64,000 bases of DNA. Source: Paenibacillus sp. ACRRY. GTDB taxonomy: Bacteria > Bacillota > Bacilli > Paenibacillales > Paenibacillaceae. The translations under genes were made by a program, and so were the position numbers. Below the pieces are notes generated by a model. That model ran no database searches. It was not told the origin of the DNA and saw only the letters and a list, made by a program, of their open reading frames with translations. The stretch lies in NCBI RefSeq assembly GCF_022346995.1, contig NZ_JAKRNM010000007.1, positions 62,001-126,000 of the forward strand, read 5' to 3'. Each line of letters starts with the position of its first letter. The first letter of the stretch is position 1. Below are positions 1 through 8,363 of this stretch, one piece after another.

Positions 1-2
1 CC

Positions 3-377
3 GACTCAGCCGGGGGCTGCTCAGGCTTCCCGCTTTGTAACGGGCAGATTATACCTGAACTGTCTGGTGGCGTGGCCGTAGCTTTTGCTCACCGTGTAGC
101 CGCGGCTTCCCTTGTTATTGTGATTGCGATCTTGGGACATTATGCATATCGGAAACATCCGGATAACACGGAACTTCGGGCGTTGGGCGTCGTTTCTGTA
201 GTGCTCATTCTGCTTCAAGTACTGATCGGTTTTGGCATGATGCTCACCATCAGCCGTCCAGAAGTGTACATGTTCGTGGCACTGGCTCACATGCTTGATA
301 TCGCCATATTATTCGGGATACTAACCTACATGAGTTTCCTGGTGTACAAGCTTCATCGGCCAGCTGATCGTTTTTAA
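3..377 (+). CDS. ctaA: Heme A synthase, C-terminal part (cut by the window edge)
   Basis: This is the C-terminal 124 residues of a CtaA/Cox15 heme A synthase, the membrane enzyme that oxidises heme O to heme A for cytochrome oxidase. The frame is open from base 3, upstream of the first ATG at 72, so the gene begins outside the window. The visible part has the loop with a Cys pair (GGCSGFPLC) and then three hydrophobic segments. It also has FAHR and LAH histidine motifs, which match the heme-ligand histidines of the second half of the family's duplicated four-helix bundle. It ends with a short basic cytoplasmic tail. Family assignment is firm. Confidence 0.9.
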   Translation, partial: DSAGGCSGFPLCNGQIIPELSGGVAVAFAHRVAAASLVIVIAILGHYAYRKHPDNTELRALGVVSVVLILLQVLIGFGMMLTISRPEVYMFVALAHMLDIAILFGILTYMSFLVYKLHRPADRF

Positions 378-584
378 CATTTAATTGTACGGAGTCGTTC
401 ATGGTTTCCAATGCAAAGTCCGCCATCCAATGATGCACATCATTGGGCAGGTGGGCTTTGTTTGATGTCAGGCGGGTCAGGGCACCCTAATGTAAGCAGC
501 GACCACACGTTTACTCTGATTCCGATTAGGTTTAATATTATAAATCATCTTATTGATCAGCAGAGTGGAAAGAGGAGGCTGTAT

Positions 585-1313
585 ATGCTGCGAACGTTGC
601 TGGGTGAATTGCCGCGTCAGAATGAGGGCGTATTGGAAGAAGCCATCGAATCCATGGTGGAGACGCTCGGACTTTTACAACGACAGCTGGATTTGAATCA
701 GGACCCGACTCATGATTATCGCAAACTGTACGTATGGACACAGGGATTGATTTCCTCACTGGACGAGCTGGAGCAGGCATGCTTCGCTGCTTCACACTTC
801 CGCCAGAAGGTCAGGGCTGGCTCCACCGATGATATGACCATTGAGGAGAAGGCCGAGTACGCACGATACGTGTACTTCTACAAGGATGGGTTCATTCGTT
901 GTTTTGCGATTCTTGATAAGACAGGCACGGTATTAAATGAAATATTTAATCTGAACACATCCAAAGTAAAATCCCATTTTTCGTATTTTACCGTGATGAG
1001 ACAGTTTGGCTATTCGAAAATGCATAATGATCTTGCGGTTGAATTAATCCAAATCAAGGATGCATACCGGGAACCGATGAGCAAACTGCGCAAACGACGG
1101 AATATGGAGATTCACTACATGAATTCCGAGATGCAGGATGATCTGTGGCAGCTTCATCAGACCTTGCAGGGGAAAGTGAAGCTCGAAGATCTGGATCAGC
1201 ACCTGGAAGAATTGCGTCAGGGCGTAGATATGGTTTGCGAAACGCTAAAAGCGTCTTATGGTTACATCAACAAAATGTGGCACAAGCAGGGCATGTCAGA
1301 ACTGGCAAAATGA
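585..1313 (+). CDS. Cthe_2314-type HEPN domain protein
   Basis: The protein has 242 residues and is mostly alpha-helical and charged. Residues 172-177 read RNMEIH, the Rx4H signature with a polar residue after Arg that marks the HEPN superfamily. Many members of that superfamily are RNases or toxins. Overall it resembles the Cthe_2314-like HEPN group found in Paenibacillus and clostridia, whose function is not established. I chose the ATG at 585 because AGAGGAGG lies just upstream; the frame is open back to 411 but has no ribosome site there. It stands alone between ctaA and the SAM riboswitch, with no visible nucleotidyltransferase (MNT) partner, so a toxin-antitoxin role is not supported by context. 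Confidence 0.72.
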   Translation: MLRTLLGELPRQNEGVLEEAIESMVETLGLLQRQLDLNQDPTHDYRKLYVWTQGLISSLDELEQACFAASHFRQKVRAGSTDDMTIEEKAEYARYVYFYKDGFIRCFAILDKTGTVLNEIFNLNTSKVKSHFSYFTVMRQFGYSKMHNDLAVELIQIKDAYREPMSKLRKRRNMEIHYMNSEMQDDLWQLHQTLQGKVKLEDLDQHLEELRQGVDMVCETLKASYGYINKMWHKQGMSELAK

Positions 1314-1330
1314 ATGTGTAATATTTACCT

Positions 1331-1359
1331 TTGACAAAGCGGAATACTTGGATTATACT
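1331..1359 (+). promoter_or_regulatory. Sigma-A promoter of the metNIQ transcript
   Basis: A consensus TTGACA (1331-1336) is followed, after exactly 17 bp, by TATACT (1354-1359). It lies about 80 bp upstream of the SAM riboswitch and points toward metNIQ. Confidence 0.75.
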
Positions 1360-1438
1360 GAGTTTCTAATTAAGCGTTACATGACATTAACATGCATACC
1401 ATTTACATTTTACCACTGAACTTATAAATTTAATATTT

Positions 1439-1580
1439 CTTATCGAGAGCGGCGGAGGGACAGGCCCGATGAAGCCCGGCAACCGATTTATAAACGACAT
1501 GACAACCAGTCATACTTTATAGATGTTAGGTGCTAATTCCTACAAAATGGTGCACAGCACGATTTTGGCAGATGAGAAGG
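1439..1580 (+). ncRNA. SAM-I (S-box) riboswitch
   Basis: The aptamer carries the S-box landmarks in order: CTTATCGAGAG at the 5' side of P1, GGAGGGA, GATGAAGCCCGGCAACC, a variable P3 arm, AGGTGCTAATTCCT, and the closing GATGAGAAGG. It sits directly upstream of a methionine importer and is followed by an intrinsic terminator at 1597-1633. The expected behaviour is that high S-adenosylmethionine folds the aptamer and allows termination, shutting off metNIQ. Confidence 0.95.
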
Positions 1581-1596
1581 TATATTCTTTCGTGTG

Positions 1597-1633
1597 AAGA
1601 GCCCTTTTTGTTTCTGCAAAAGGGCTCTTTTTT
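1597..1633 (+). terminator. Riboswitch expression-platform terminator
   Basis: AAGAGCCCTTTT pairs with AAAAGGGCTCTT across a short loop and is followed by a T run. It lies between the SAM-I aptamer and metN, so it is the regulated terminator of the S-box. Confidence 0.9.
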
Positions 1634-1703
1634 ATATGTCAGAGGGGAATTTTCCTTTCATTCGGGTAAAGATACATGTAGGCGGTGGGAAGGAGAAGTC
1701 ATA

Positions 1704-2738
1704 TTGATCGAATTAAAAGGATTAACCAAGACGTATGGCAGAGGTTCAAAACAAACGACAGCCCTAGCCGATTTGGATCTAAAGATCGGCAAAGGTGAAA
1801 TATTCGGAGTGATCGGACACTCCGGTGCAGGGAAAAGTACATTGATCAGATGTATCAACCTGCTCGAAAGACCCACATCTGGTGAGGTATGGGTAGATGG
1901 GGTCAACCTAACCGATCTCCATAAGACAGAGCTGCAGCAGCAGCGACGCAAGATTGGCATGATATTTCAACACTTTAATCTGTTATCCTCGGCTACAGTA
2001 TATGACAATGTGGCTTTTCCACTAAAGCTCGTGAATACACCTAAGGCTGAGATTGACCGCAAGGTGAAGGAGATGCTAACTCTCGTTGGATTGGAGCATC
2101 ATAGCAGCAAATATCCGGCACAGCTGTCAGGTGGACAGAAACAAAGAGTAGGCATCGCACGTGCACTTGCCAGCGACCCTGCCGTTCTGCTGTGTGACGA
2201 AGCAACATCTGCCCTTGACCCGCAGACAACAGCTTCGATTCTGAAGCTGCTGCTGGACATTAATCAGAAATACAATCTCACGATTGTTCTGATCACGCAT
2301 GAAATGCATGTCATCCAGAGTATTTGTGATCAAGTTGCTGTCATTCATCAGGGGGGAATTGTGGAACAAGGCCCTGTAACGGATGTCTTCCTTAAACCAC
2401 AGCATGCCATCACGCGTGACTTCATGCAGCGTGATCACGAGTCTGAGCTTCTCTTGGAAGAAGCAGCATTGGCACATGCCGGTGCAACAGTACAGCAGGA
2501 TGGTCGGTCACAATTGGTCAAAATTTCGTTTTTGGGTGAGAAGACGTATGAAGCGATTCTGTCCAGAACCGTTCGTCAGACCGGAGTGGACTTTGCCATT
2601 CTACAAGGGACGATCTCAAGGATCAAACAGATCCCCTATGGTCAGTTGACCGTGCGGTTTGAAGGCGATGCGGATGCGATCAGCCGGACTGTCCAGGAAT
2701 TGAAAGAGCAAGGGCTTGATGTGGAGGTGCTTCGTTAA
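1704..2738 (+). CDS. metN: Methionine ABC transporter ATP-binding protein MetN
   Basis: This 344-residue ABC ATPase powers D/L-methionine uptake. It shows Walker A GHSGAGKST (about 38-46), the signature LSGGQKQR, Walker B LLCDEATSALD, and a C-terminal NIL/ACT-like regulatory domain after about residue 260, as in the MetN family. The likely start is the TTG at 1704, preceded by AAGGAGAA, which gives the normal family length. The frame stays open upstream into the riboswitch region, but that stretch is not coding. The stop is one base before the metI start. Confidence 0.93.
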   Translation: MIELKGLTKTYGRGSKQTTALADLDLKIGKGEIFGVIGHSGAGKSTLIRCINLLERPTSGEVWVDGVNLTDLHKTELQQQRRKIGMIFQHFNLLSSATVYDNVAFPLKLVNTPKAEIDRKVKEMLTLVGLEHHSSKYPAQLSGGQKQRVGIARALASDPAVLLCDEATSALDPQTTASILKLLLDINQKYNLTIVLITHEMHVIQSICDQVAVIHQGGIVEQGPVTDVFLKPQHAITRDFMQRDHESELLLEEAALAHAGATVQQDGRSQLVKISFLGEKTYEAILSRTVRQTGVDFAILQGTISRIKQIPYGQLTVRFEGDADAISRTVQELKEQGLDVEVLR

Positions 2739-2739
2739 T

Positions 2740-3399
2740 ATGGATTTTTCAACTGTACGTTGGGGAGAGATCGGCAAGGCCTCCATTGAAACACTGCAAA
2801 TTCTGGGAGCTTCCGGTTTGTTCACCATCATTATCGGATTGCCGCTGGGTGTGCTGCTATTCATGACAGCAAGATCGGCTTCCATCCAGTCACGTACGAT
2901 CTACACCGTGTTATCCATTATTGTTAATATACTGAGGTCAGTACCATTTATCATTCTGATTGTTGCCCTCATTCCGTTTACACGTTCACTGGTGGGTACA
3001 GCCACTGGAGTGCTTGGCGTCATACCGCCGCTCGTGATCGCAGCTGCTCCCTACTTCGCAAGGTTGGTTGAGACAACGCTGCGTGAAGTAGACCGTGGCG
3101 TCATTGAGGCAGCTCAGGCCATGGGAGCATCCACCGGACAAATTGTAAGACGCGTACTGCTTCCTGAGGCGCTGCCTGGTCTGCTCGCGGGAATTACAAT
3201 CACAATTGTAACGCTGGTATCCTATACAGCCATGGCGGGCATGGTCGGCGGCGGTGGACTTGGAACGCTTGCGATTAACTATGGGTACTACCGCTATCAG
3301 ACTGAGATAATGTTTGTTGCTGTGGTATTTATGGTCATTTTGGTACAAGTTCTGCAAATGTTTGGCGATCAACTGGTTAAATCGTTCACCCGGAAATAA
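2740..3399 (+). CDS. metI: Methionine ABC transporter permease MetI
   Basis: This 219-residue inner-membrane permease has about five hydrophobic segments and the EAA loop (EAAQAMGAS...LLPEALPG), which contacts MetN. The ATG at 2740 lies one base after the metN stop and uses GGAGGTG inside the end of metN. This implies translational coupling in the metNIQ operon. Confidence 0.93.
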   Translation: MDFSTVRWGEIGKASIETLQILGASGLFTIIIGLPLGVLLFMTARSASIQSRTIYTVLSIIVNILRSVPFIILIVALIPFTRSLVGTATGVLGVIPPLVIAAAPYFARLVETTLREVDRGVIEAAQAMGASTGQIVRRVLLPEALPGLLAGITITIVTLVSYTAMAGMVGGGGLGTLAINYGYYRYQTEIMFVAVVFMVILVQVLQMFGDQLVKSFTRK

Positions 3400-3482
3400 C
3401 ACATATATAGCATACTGCGTCCATTCAGTACTGAATGAATGCAAAGATGCAAAAAAACTTTATTGGAGAAGGGGTTTTACAC

Positions 3483-4319
3483 ATGAAAAAATGGTCTTTT
3501 GCACTGCTAAGCTTGATGCTGATTGCGGTACTGGCTGCATGCGGAAACAACAAGGATTCCGACAGTGGCGCAGATAATGAAGCGGGCGCACCACGTACGG
3601 TTGAACTGAAAGTGGGAGCTTCACCTACACCGCACGCTGAAATTCTGGAGAGCATCAAACCTGAGCTGGAGGCTCAAGGCATTCGTTTGCAGGTTGTAAC
3701 GTTCAACGACTATGTTCAGCCTAACCAACAGCTTGCCGATAAACAATTGGATGCAAACTTTTTCCAACACCAGCCTTACCTGGATACAGAAAACAAAGAA
3801 CGTGGTTTTAACCTCGTTACAGTAACCCCTGTTCATGTTGAGCCTTTTGCTGGATACTCCAAAAAGATCAAATCCTTGGATGAACTCCAAGACGGCGCCA
3901 AAGTAGCTATTCCAAATGACCCATCAAACGGTGGTCGTGCACTTCTGCTGCTTGCAAAAGAAGGAATCATTACGCTGAAAGACAACACGGACATTGCATC
4001 CACCATTCAGGATATTACTGCTAATCCGAAAAACCTGAATATTATTGAGCTTGATGCAGCCATGATGCCTCGTCAACTGGATGAAGCGGATCTGGTATTC
4101 ATTAATGCCAACTATGCGCTTGAAGCTAACCTGAATCCGGAGAAGGATTCTTTGCTTATCGAGGATCTGCAAGGCAACCCTTACGCCAACATTCTCGTTG
4201 CCCGTGAAGACAACAAGGATGCAGATGCGATCAAGAAACTGGCTGCTGCCCTGAATTCCGAAGCAGTTAAAACCTTCATCAAGGAACGTTATCAAGGTGC
4301 AGTTGAACCTGCGTTCTAA
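3483..4319 (+). CDS. metQ: Methionine-binding lipoprotein MetQ
   Basis: This 278-residue substrate-binding lipoprotein is of the NlpA/MetQ family. It has a basic N-terminus, a hydrophobic signal and the lipobox LAAC, so it would be anchored outside the membrane. The mature domain begins with ELKVGASPTPHAEIL, typical of MetQ, and later has DYVQPNQ and DANFFQH. The ATG at 3483 has GGAGAAGGGG upstream. It is the third gene of the SAM-riboswitch operon and is followed by a terminator. Confidence 0.93.
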   Translation: MKKWSFALLSLMLIAVLAACGNNKDSDSGADNEAGAPRTVELKVGASPTPHAEILESIKPELEAQGIRLQVVTFNDYVQPNQQLADKQLDANFFQHQPYLDTENKERGFNLVTVTPVHVEPFAGYSKKIKSLDELQDGAKVAIPNDPSNGGRALLLLAKEGIITLKDNTDIASTIQDITANPKNLNIIELDAAMMPRQLDEADLVFINANYALEANLNPEKDSLLIEDLQGNPYANILVAREDNKDADAIKKLAAALNSEAVKTFIKERYQGAVEPAF

Positions 4320-4362
4320 ATCTCGCCATTCCATCTACTCCATTTGAGTTGAGTGATATACG

Positions 4363-4403
4363 AAAAAACCGAGCCTCTCTGCCTGAGAGTTACTCGGTTT
4401 TTT
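4363..4403 (+). terminator. Bidirectional terminator after metNIQ
   Basis: AAAAAACCGAG pairs with CTCGGTTTTTT around an inner hairpin. It lies between metQ and the convergent DUF2167 gene and can serve both. Confidence 0.85.
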
Positions 4404-4439
4404 ATTGTTCTTGGATTGATTGAGGCGCACAAATGATCC

Positions 4440-5447
4440 CTACTGTTTGTTTTCAAGAGATGTTTGCTCCGACTTCCGATTATAATAGGACAACTCATTC
4501 TGATCGGCGTATTGCTGCTCATCTGCTTCTTGTAGGTAGGACTTTTCATTAGGGGATAATGTATCATCATCTTTCCCCTGCTTCCTCCGCCTGAATTTCA
4601 GCCAACAGAATAGGATAACCACGATAGCCAGGATTACGTACCACCCTTTTTTGAATAAAAGCAAAATGCTGAATTTTTGCCCGGCAGTGTACCCGATCCC
4701 GCCGACCAGGATGCTTTTGAGTCCCACGGTAGATGTTTTGTCCGTTGATTCATCATAATCTTCATAGGTGTTGCCTGGGTTAACGCTAAGCTGGTTCAGA
4801 ACCACTTCTTCAAATGCCAAACGATTCTGTTCAAAATTAGGCTGATCTGTAACGAGAATAGCAGTAATATATCCTTCGCGTGTCAGGAATTTCACATTGT
4901 AATTGACCATAGCTTGCTCATTAGCGTCTTTGAAACCAAGGGAGTAAACCAATTGGCGCTTGGTAGGGTCATATGTTGGTGCAATTTCCCACCCTGTAAC
5001 CGATATTTTATCTTCAGGAGCTAGTTCCCTATTTTCTTCTTCTGTGCCTCGGATGTAACTGCTTAATAATTCTTCAGCATCCAAGTTCTGATCGTGATCA
5101 TGGATATGCCCTGTTTTGACGTACTCAAACACCACATACCATGATCCATGCTGACTGTTGCTGTACAAACTTCCGATTTCGTTCCCATTAGGTTTGGAAC
5201 CACTGTTTAGCATAGAGCGCTGAGTGTTGGCTTTGTCCAAAAATGAATGATCCTTGAATATTTGAAGAGTTGCCTGATTATCCAAAGAAACGGAAGCAGG
5301 TCCATCAATCCAGTCATATTCATAAGGAGACGGGGTGGTTTCGCTTGCTGCGAAGACTGAAGATGTAGAAAGATTCATCAATGGAATCATTAGCAAAATC
5401 AATAATACTAGTATGAAGGTGGTATAAACTCTGTTTTTATTCTTCAT
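4440..5447 (-). CDS. DUF2167 family membrane protein
   Basis: The protein has 335 residues. It has an N-terminal hydrophobic signal/anchor, then a domain with family hallmarks: DGPASVSLDNQATLQI, FLDKANTQ, GNEIGSL, GSWYVVFEY, and the late VNPGNTYEDYDESTDK. A transmembrane helix follows at about 270-290, then a highly charged cytoplasmic tail. DUF2167 proteins are widespread membrane proteins without an assigned biochemical role. The gene converges on metNIQ and shows no operon partner. Confidence 0.82.
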   Translation of the reverse strand: MKNKNRVYTTFILVLLILLMIPLMNLSTSSVFAASETTPSPYEYDWIDGPASVSLDNQATLQIFKDHSFLDKANTQRSMLNSGSKPNGNEIGSLYSNSQHGSWYVVFEYVKTGHIHDHDQNLDAEELLSSYIRGTEEENRELAPEDKISVTGWEIAPTYDPTKRQLVYSLGFKDANEQAMVNYNVKFLTREGYITAILVTDQPNFEQNRLAFEEVVLNQLSVNPGNTYEDYDESTDKTSTVGLKSILVGGIGYTAGQKFSILLLFKKGWYVILAIVVILFCWLKFRRRKQGKDDDTLSPNEKSYLQEADEQQYADQNELSYYNRKSEQTSLENKQ

Positions 5448-5646
5448 TTCGGGACCCTTTCAACGATATGTATTTTATTGAACCCTCAATATTGATTCTT
5501 GAGCCTAATCGACATTAACATATGAAAGAGTATTCCTTCAAGGCATTTTTGGAGTAAAAGGAATTTATTACATAAAGGGATGAGCAAGTTGTGAGGGGCT
5601 GATAAATCTTTTATACTGGATGAGTGACTGCTCTTTGAAGAGGGGG

Positions 5647-6435
5647 ATGGACGTGAAGGGGAAGATTGCCCTCATAACAGGAAGTGCCAAAGGTCTTGGA
5701 AAAATGACGGCCCTCCGTCTGGCAGATCAGGGATGTCATATTGCCTTGAATTACGTGCACAGCCGAATCGAAGCCGAAGCACTTCAGGCCCAGATCGCTG
5801 CAAAAGGTGTACAGTGCATTGCTATTCAAGCAGACATTTCCAAAACGGAAGACATCGCCATGTTGGTAGAACAGGTTGAAGTCGAACTGGGCAGTATTGA
5901 TATACTGGTGAATAACGCAGGACCTTTTGTTCGCGAACGCCGATTGTTTGCAGACTACACGGAAGCTGAGATTCAGATGTTGGTACAGGGGAACCTGCTG
6001 GGACCCATGCTTCTGGACCAACGAGTGCTTCCGGAGATGAGACGCAAAAAGTGGGGCCGAATTATTCATTTTGGTTTCAGCCATGCAGGGGAGGCGCGAT
6101 CCTGGCCTCATCGTGCGGTTTACGCTGCTGCGAAGGTAGGTCTGGTTTCCTTTACGAAGACGCTTGCTGTGGAGGAGGCACCTTACGGCATCACAGTGAA
6201 TATGGTGTGTCCCGGTGATATCCGGGGGGCCAATAAGGAAAAAACGATTGATGAATTAGCTGGCATAACCGATCAGGAGACGCCGAGAGGACGTCCTGGG
6301 AGCGGTGAAGATATTGCACGGGTGATCACGTATTTATGTCTGGATCACTCCGATTTTATTACAGGCAACATTATGGATGTTTCGGGCGGGCTCGATCCTA
6401 TACGTCCAACCATCCAGCGTGAAGAGGGACAATAG
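5647..6435 (+). CDS. SDR family NAD(P)-dependent oxidoreductase
   Basis: This classical short-chain dehydrogenase of about 262 residues has the TGSAKGLG nucleotide-binding motif, NNAG, and the catalytic YAAAK tyrosine-lysine pair. The C-terminal region ends DVSGGLDP, as in 3-oxoacyl-reductase-like SDRs. The start is uncertain: AAGAGGGGG sits just ahead of the ATG at 5647 (very short spacing) and better spaced for the GTG at 5653. An upstream ATG at 5620 lacks a ribosome site. The substrate cannot be read from the context. Confidence 0.85.
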   Translation: MDVKGKIALITGSAKGLGKMTALRLADQGCHIALNYVHSRIEAEALQAQIAAKGVQCIAIQADISKTEDIAMLVEQVEVELGSIDILVNNAGPFVRERRLFADYTEAEIQMLVQGNLLGPMLLDQRVLPEMRRKKWGRIIHFGFSHAGEARSWPHRAVYAAAKVGLVSFTKTLAVEEAPYGITVNMVCPGDIRGANKEKTIDELAGITDQETPRGRPGSGEDIARVITYLCLDHSDFITGNIMDVSGGLDPIRPTIQREEGQ

Positions 6436-6448
6436 GAAACGCACAAAA

Positions 6449-6484
6449 AAGAGCCCTCCGCTTCAATGGAAGCGAAAGGCTCTT
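6449..6484 (-). terminator. Terminator of the NifU-like gene (partly bidirectional)
   Basis: AAGAGCC and GGCTCTT close a hairpin with an inner CGCTTC/GAAGCG stem. The T run is longer on the minus strand, so it mainly ends the NifU-like gene. It may also stop the SDR transcript. Confidence 0.8.
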
Positions 6485-6508
6485 GAGGTTTATTTCGTGA
6501 AGGATTGA

Positions 6509-6754
6509 TTAGAATACTTGTACGACTTCTTCGACACCGTCAACTTCTTCAAGAAGGGCGCGTTCAATCCCGGCTTTTAAGGTAATGGTGGAGCTTGGGC
6601 AGCTGCCGCAGGCACCGACCAGTTTCAGCTTAACGATGCCGTCCTCCACGTCGACCAGTTCCACGTCACCGCCATCGCGTTGCAGGAACGGACGAAGTTT
6701 GTCAAGCACGTCAGATACCTCATCATACATGGTGCTTTGTGCGTTTTCGCTCAT
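6509..6754 (-). CDS. NifU C-terminal-domain Fe-S scaffold protein
   Basis: This 81-residue protein is a stand-alone Nfu domain (B. subtilis YutI type) that carries or transfers Fe-S clusters. It has LRPFLQRDGGDVELV and the cluster-binding CGSC motif at about residues 49-52. The ATG at 6754 has AAAGGAG at good distance; an in-frame TTG nine bases upstream overlaps that site and is unlikely. YuzB and an NDH-2 are nearby, an arrangement reminiscent of the yut/yuz region in Bacillus. Confidence 0.9.
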   Translation of the reverse strand: MSENAQSTMYDEVSDVLDKLRPFLQRDGGDVELVDVEDGIVKLKLVGACGSCPSSTITLKAGIERALLEEVDGVEEVVQVF

Positions 6755-6834
6755 ATTTTTCAACTCCTTTCCTCTATATATTATATTACAATTGGCCGTA
6801 AAATAAAATGGTCAAACAAAGCAGGTGAACCTAC

Positions 6835-7089
6835 ATGAGACCGATTATTGAATTTTGTGCCAACAATATGCATTTTGGCACAGATGAAGTCATGGAGCAA
6901 CTCGAAGAAAATCCAGACTATGATGTGATAGAATACGGCTGCCTCAGCAACTGTGGCCAATGTTATATGACCCCTTTTGCACTGGTCAATGGTGAAGTTG
7001 TCATCACGGACAAAGTGGAAGATTTATATAACGCCATTCTGGCCAAAATTGCCGAAGCTGATGCCTGGGATGAGCTGGATCTCGACTAA
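6835..7089 (+). CDS. yuzB: YuzB family protein (DUF1450)
   Basis: This 84-residue protein begins MRPIIEFCANN and contains the Cys motif CLSNCGQC followed by PFALVNGE, diagnostic of the YuzB/DUF1450 family. The cysteine spacing suggests a thioredoxin-like or metal-binding fold, but the function is unknown. AGGTGAACCTAC precedes the ATG. Its stop codon overlaps the stop of the convergent NDH-2 gene. Confidence 0.9.
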   Translation: MRPIIEFCANNMHFGTDEVMEQLEENPDYDVIEYGCLSNCGQCYMTPFALVNGEVVITDKVEDLYNAILAKIAEADAWDELDLD

Positions 7090-8147
7090 CCGAGATGACG
7101 CTTGGACATCCAGAGCACGCCGCTTTTCAAGATACGAGGTACACGTCCCATCATGGACGTTTTGCCCATCAGCCCAAACCCAGCCTTCTTGCCGAGTGCA
7201 CCTAGCGTGCCACGGAGCTTGAGCGGCTGCGGGTTGGGCTTTTCGCCTTTCCAGAGGGCATGCTGAATATGAGCGATCTGTTCACCCTGTACTTCTGCAG
7301 CCTGACCGCTTGGTGCATAAGGTACACTGGCACAGTCACCGACAACATAAACATCTGTGTATTCAGGAATTTGATAATATTCATTCAGTACAACCCGGCC
7401 CTGAGGATCCTTTGTAACGTCGAGATCCTGCACGACTTTAACGGGCTGAATGCCAGCTGTCCATACTACAGCATCCGTCAGAATTTCTTCATCCCGGTTA
7501 TAGATGGCGTTCCCCTCAAGACGAGAGATGGCGACATGTCCGCGTGTCTCTACCTGATGTTCGTTAAACCACTCATGCACGTAAGCGGATAATCGTTGCG
7601 GGAATGCCGACAATACGCGCTCACCACGGTCCAGAATACTAATATTGAGATCTGGTCTGCTCTCTCTCAGTTCGGCAGCCATCTCGACACCGCTCAACCC
7701 ACCACCAACAATATGCACGTGTCCGTAAGCTTTAACTTCGTTCAGACGGAGGTAGGTTTCCCGCGTTTTGCTAAAACTTTGAATGGTACAGCTGTATTCT
7801 TCAGCTCCTGGAGTATTGTGGAATCGGTCTGTACAGCCAAGTCCGATGACAAGCTTGTCATACTCCAAAGGATCCTGGCCTTCAAATTCAATCTGACGCT
7901 GTTCCAAGTCAATCGAAGTGACTTCACCATAACGGTAAGTGACTTTCTCATGGACTGGAAATTGGATGCGCAGGTCATAGTCGGATACGGTACCTGCTGC
8001 GAGTGCGTAATATTCAGTCTTCAATCCCTGAAAGGGGCTCCGGTCAACTAACACGATTTGTGTATCTGACGGTATTTTGCCTTCCAGAAGTTCCTTGATG
8101 ATCGTGAGGCCGCCATAGCCGCCCCCGAGAATGACGAAATTTTTCAT
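7086..8147 (-). CDS. Type II NADH dehydrogenase-like FAD protein (YutJ type)
   Basis: This 353-residue FAD/NAD(P) oxidoreductase has an N-terminal FAD-binding GGGYGGL, an NAD-binding GGGLSGVEMA near residue 150, the WTAGIQP turn and the VYVVGDCAS FAD motif near the C-terminus. This layout is that of single-subunit NADH:quinone oxidoreductases and their YutJ relatives. The ATG at 8147 has AAAGGAAG upstream; the frame extends seven codons further without a ribosome site. Substrate specificity is inferred from the family only. Confidence 0.85.
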   Translation of the reverse strand: MKNFVILGGGYGGLTIIKELLEGKIPSDTQIVLVDRSPFQGLKTEYYALAAGTVSDYDLRIQFPVHEKVTYRYGEVTSIDLEQRQIEFEGQDPLEYDKLVIGLGCTDRFHNTPGAEEYSCTIQSFSKTRETYLRLNEVKAYGHVHIVGGGLSGVEMAAELRESRPDLNISILDRGERVLSAFPQRLSAYVHEWFNEHQVETRGHVAISRLEGNAIYNRDEEILTDAVVWTAGIQPVKVVQDLDVTKDPQGRVVLNEYYQIPEYTDVYVVGDCASVPYAPSGQAAEVQGEQIAHIQHALWKGEKPNPQPLKLRGTLGALGKKAGFGLMGKTSMMGRVPRILKSGVLWMSKRHLG

Positions 8148-8198
8148 GACTCGGCTTCCTTTCTGCATCAGTCCCGGATGATCGGGGCTGTAACCTGT

Positions 8199-8228
8199 GG
8201 AGCAGCTATGCTTTCACATAGCTGCTCC
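8199..8228. repeat. Perfect 12-bp inverted repeat in the mqnE-NDH-2 gap
   Basis: GGAGCAGCTATG and CATAGCTGCTCC are perfect arms around a 6-nt loop. The repeat lies between the mqnE stop and the downstream NDH-2 start. On the minus strand, the direction of both genes, no T run follows. On the plus strand the following bases are T-rich. It could be a read-through-limiting hairpin or an operator. Confidence 0.7.
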
Positions 8229-8363
8229 TGTTGTTTTATTTTAATTATTATATCGAAAATTTTGGAGTTTAAAATTAGAGGTATTATACCAACTTGATGC
8301 ATCGATTCGAATGGTCGTTCTCCTTGTGAGGATGAAAGATGTTATCGAGACGATGCAGCAGGT

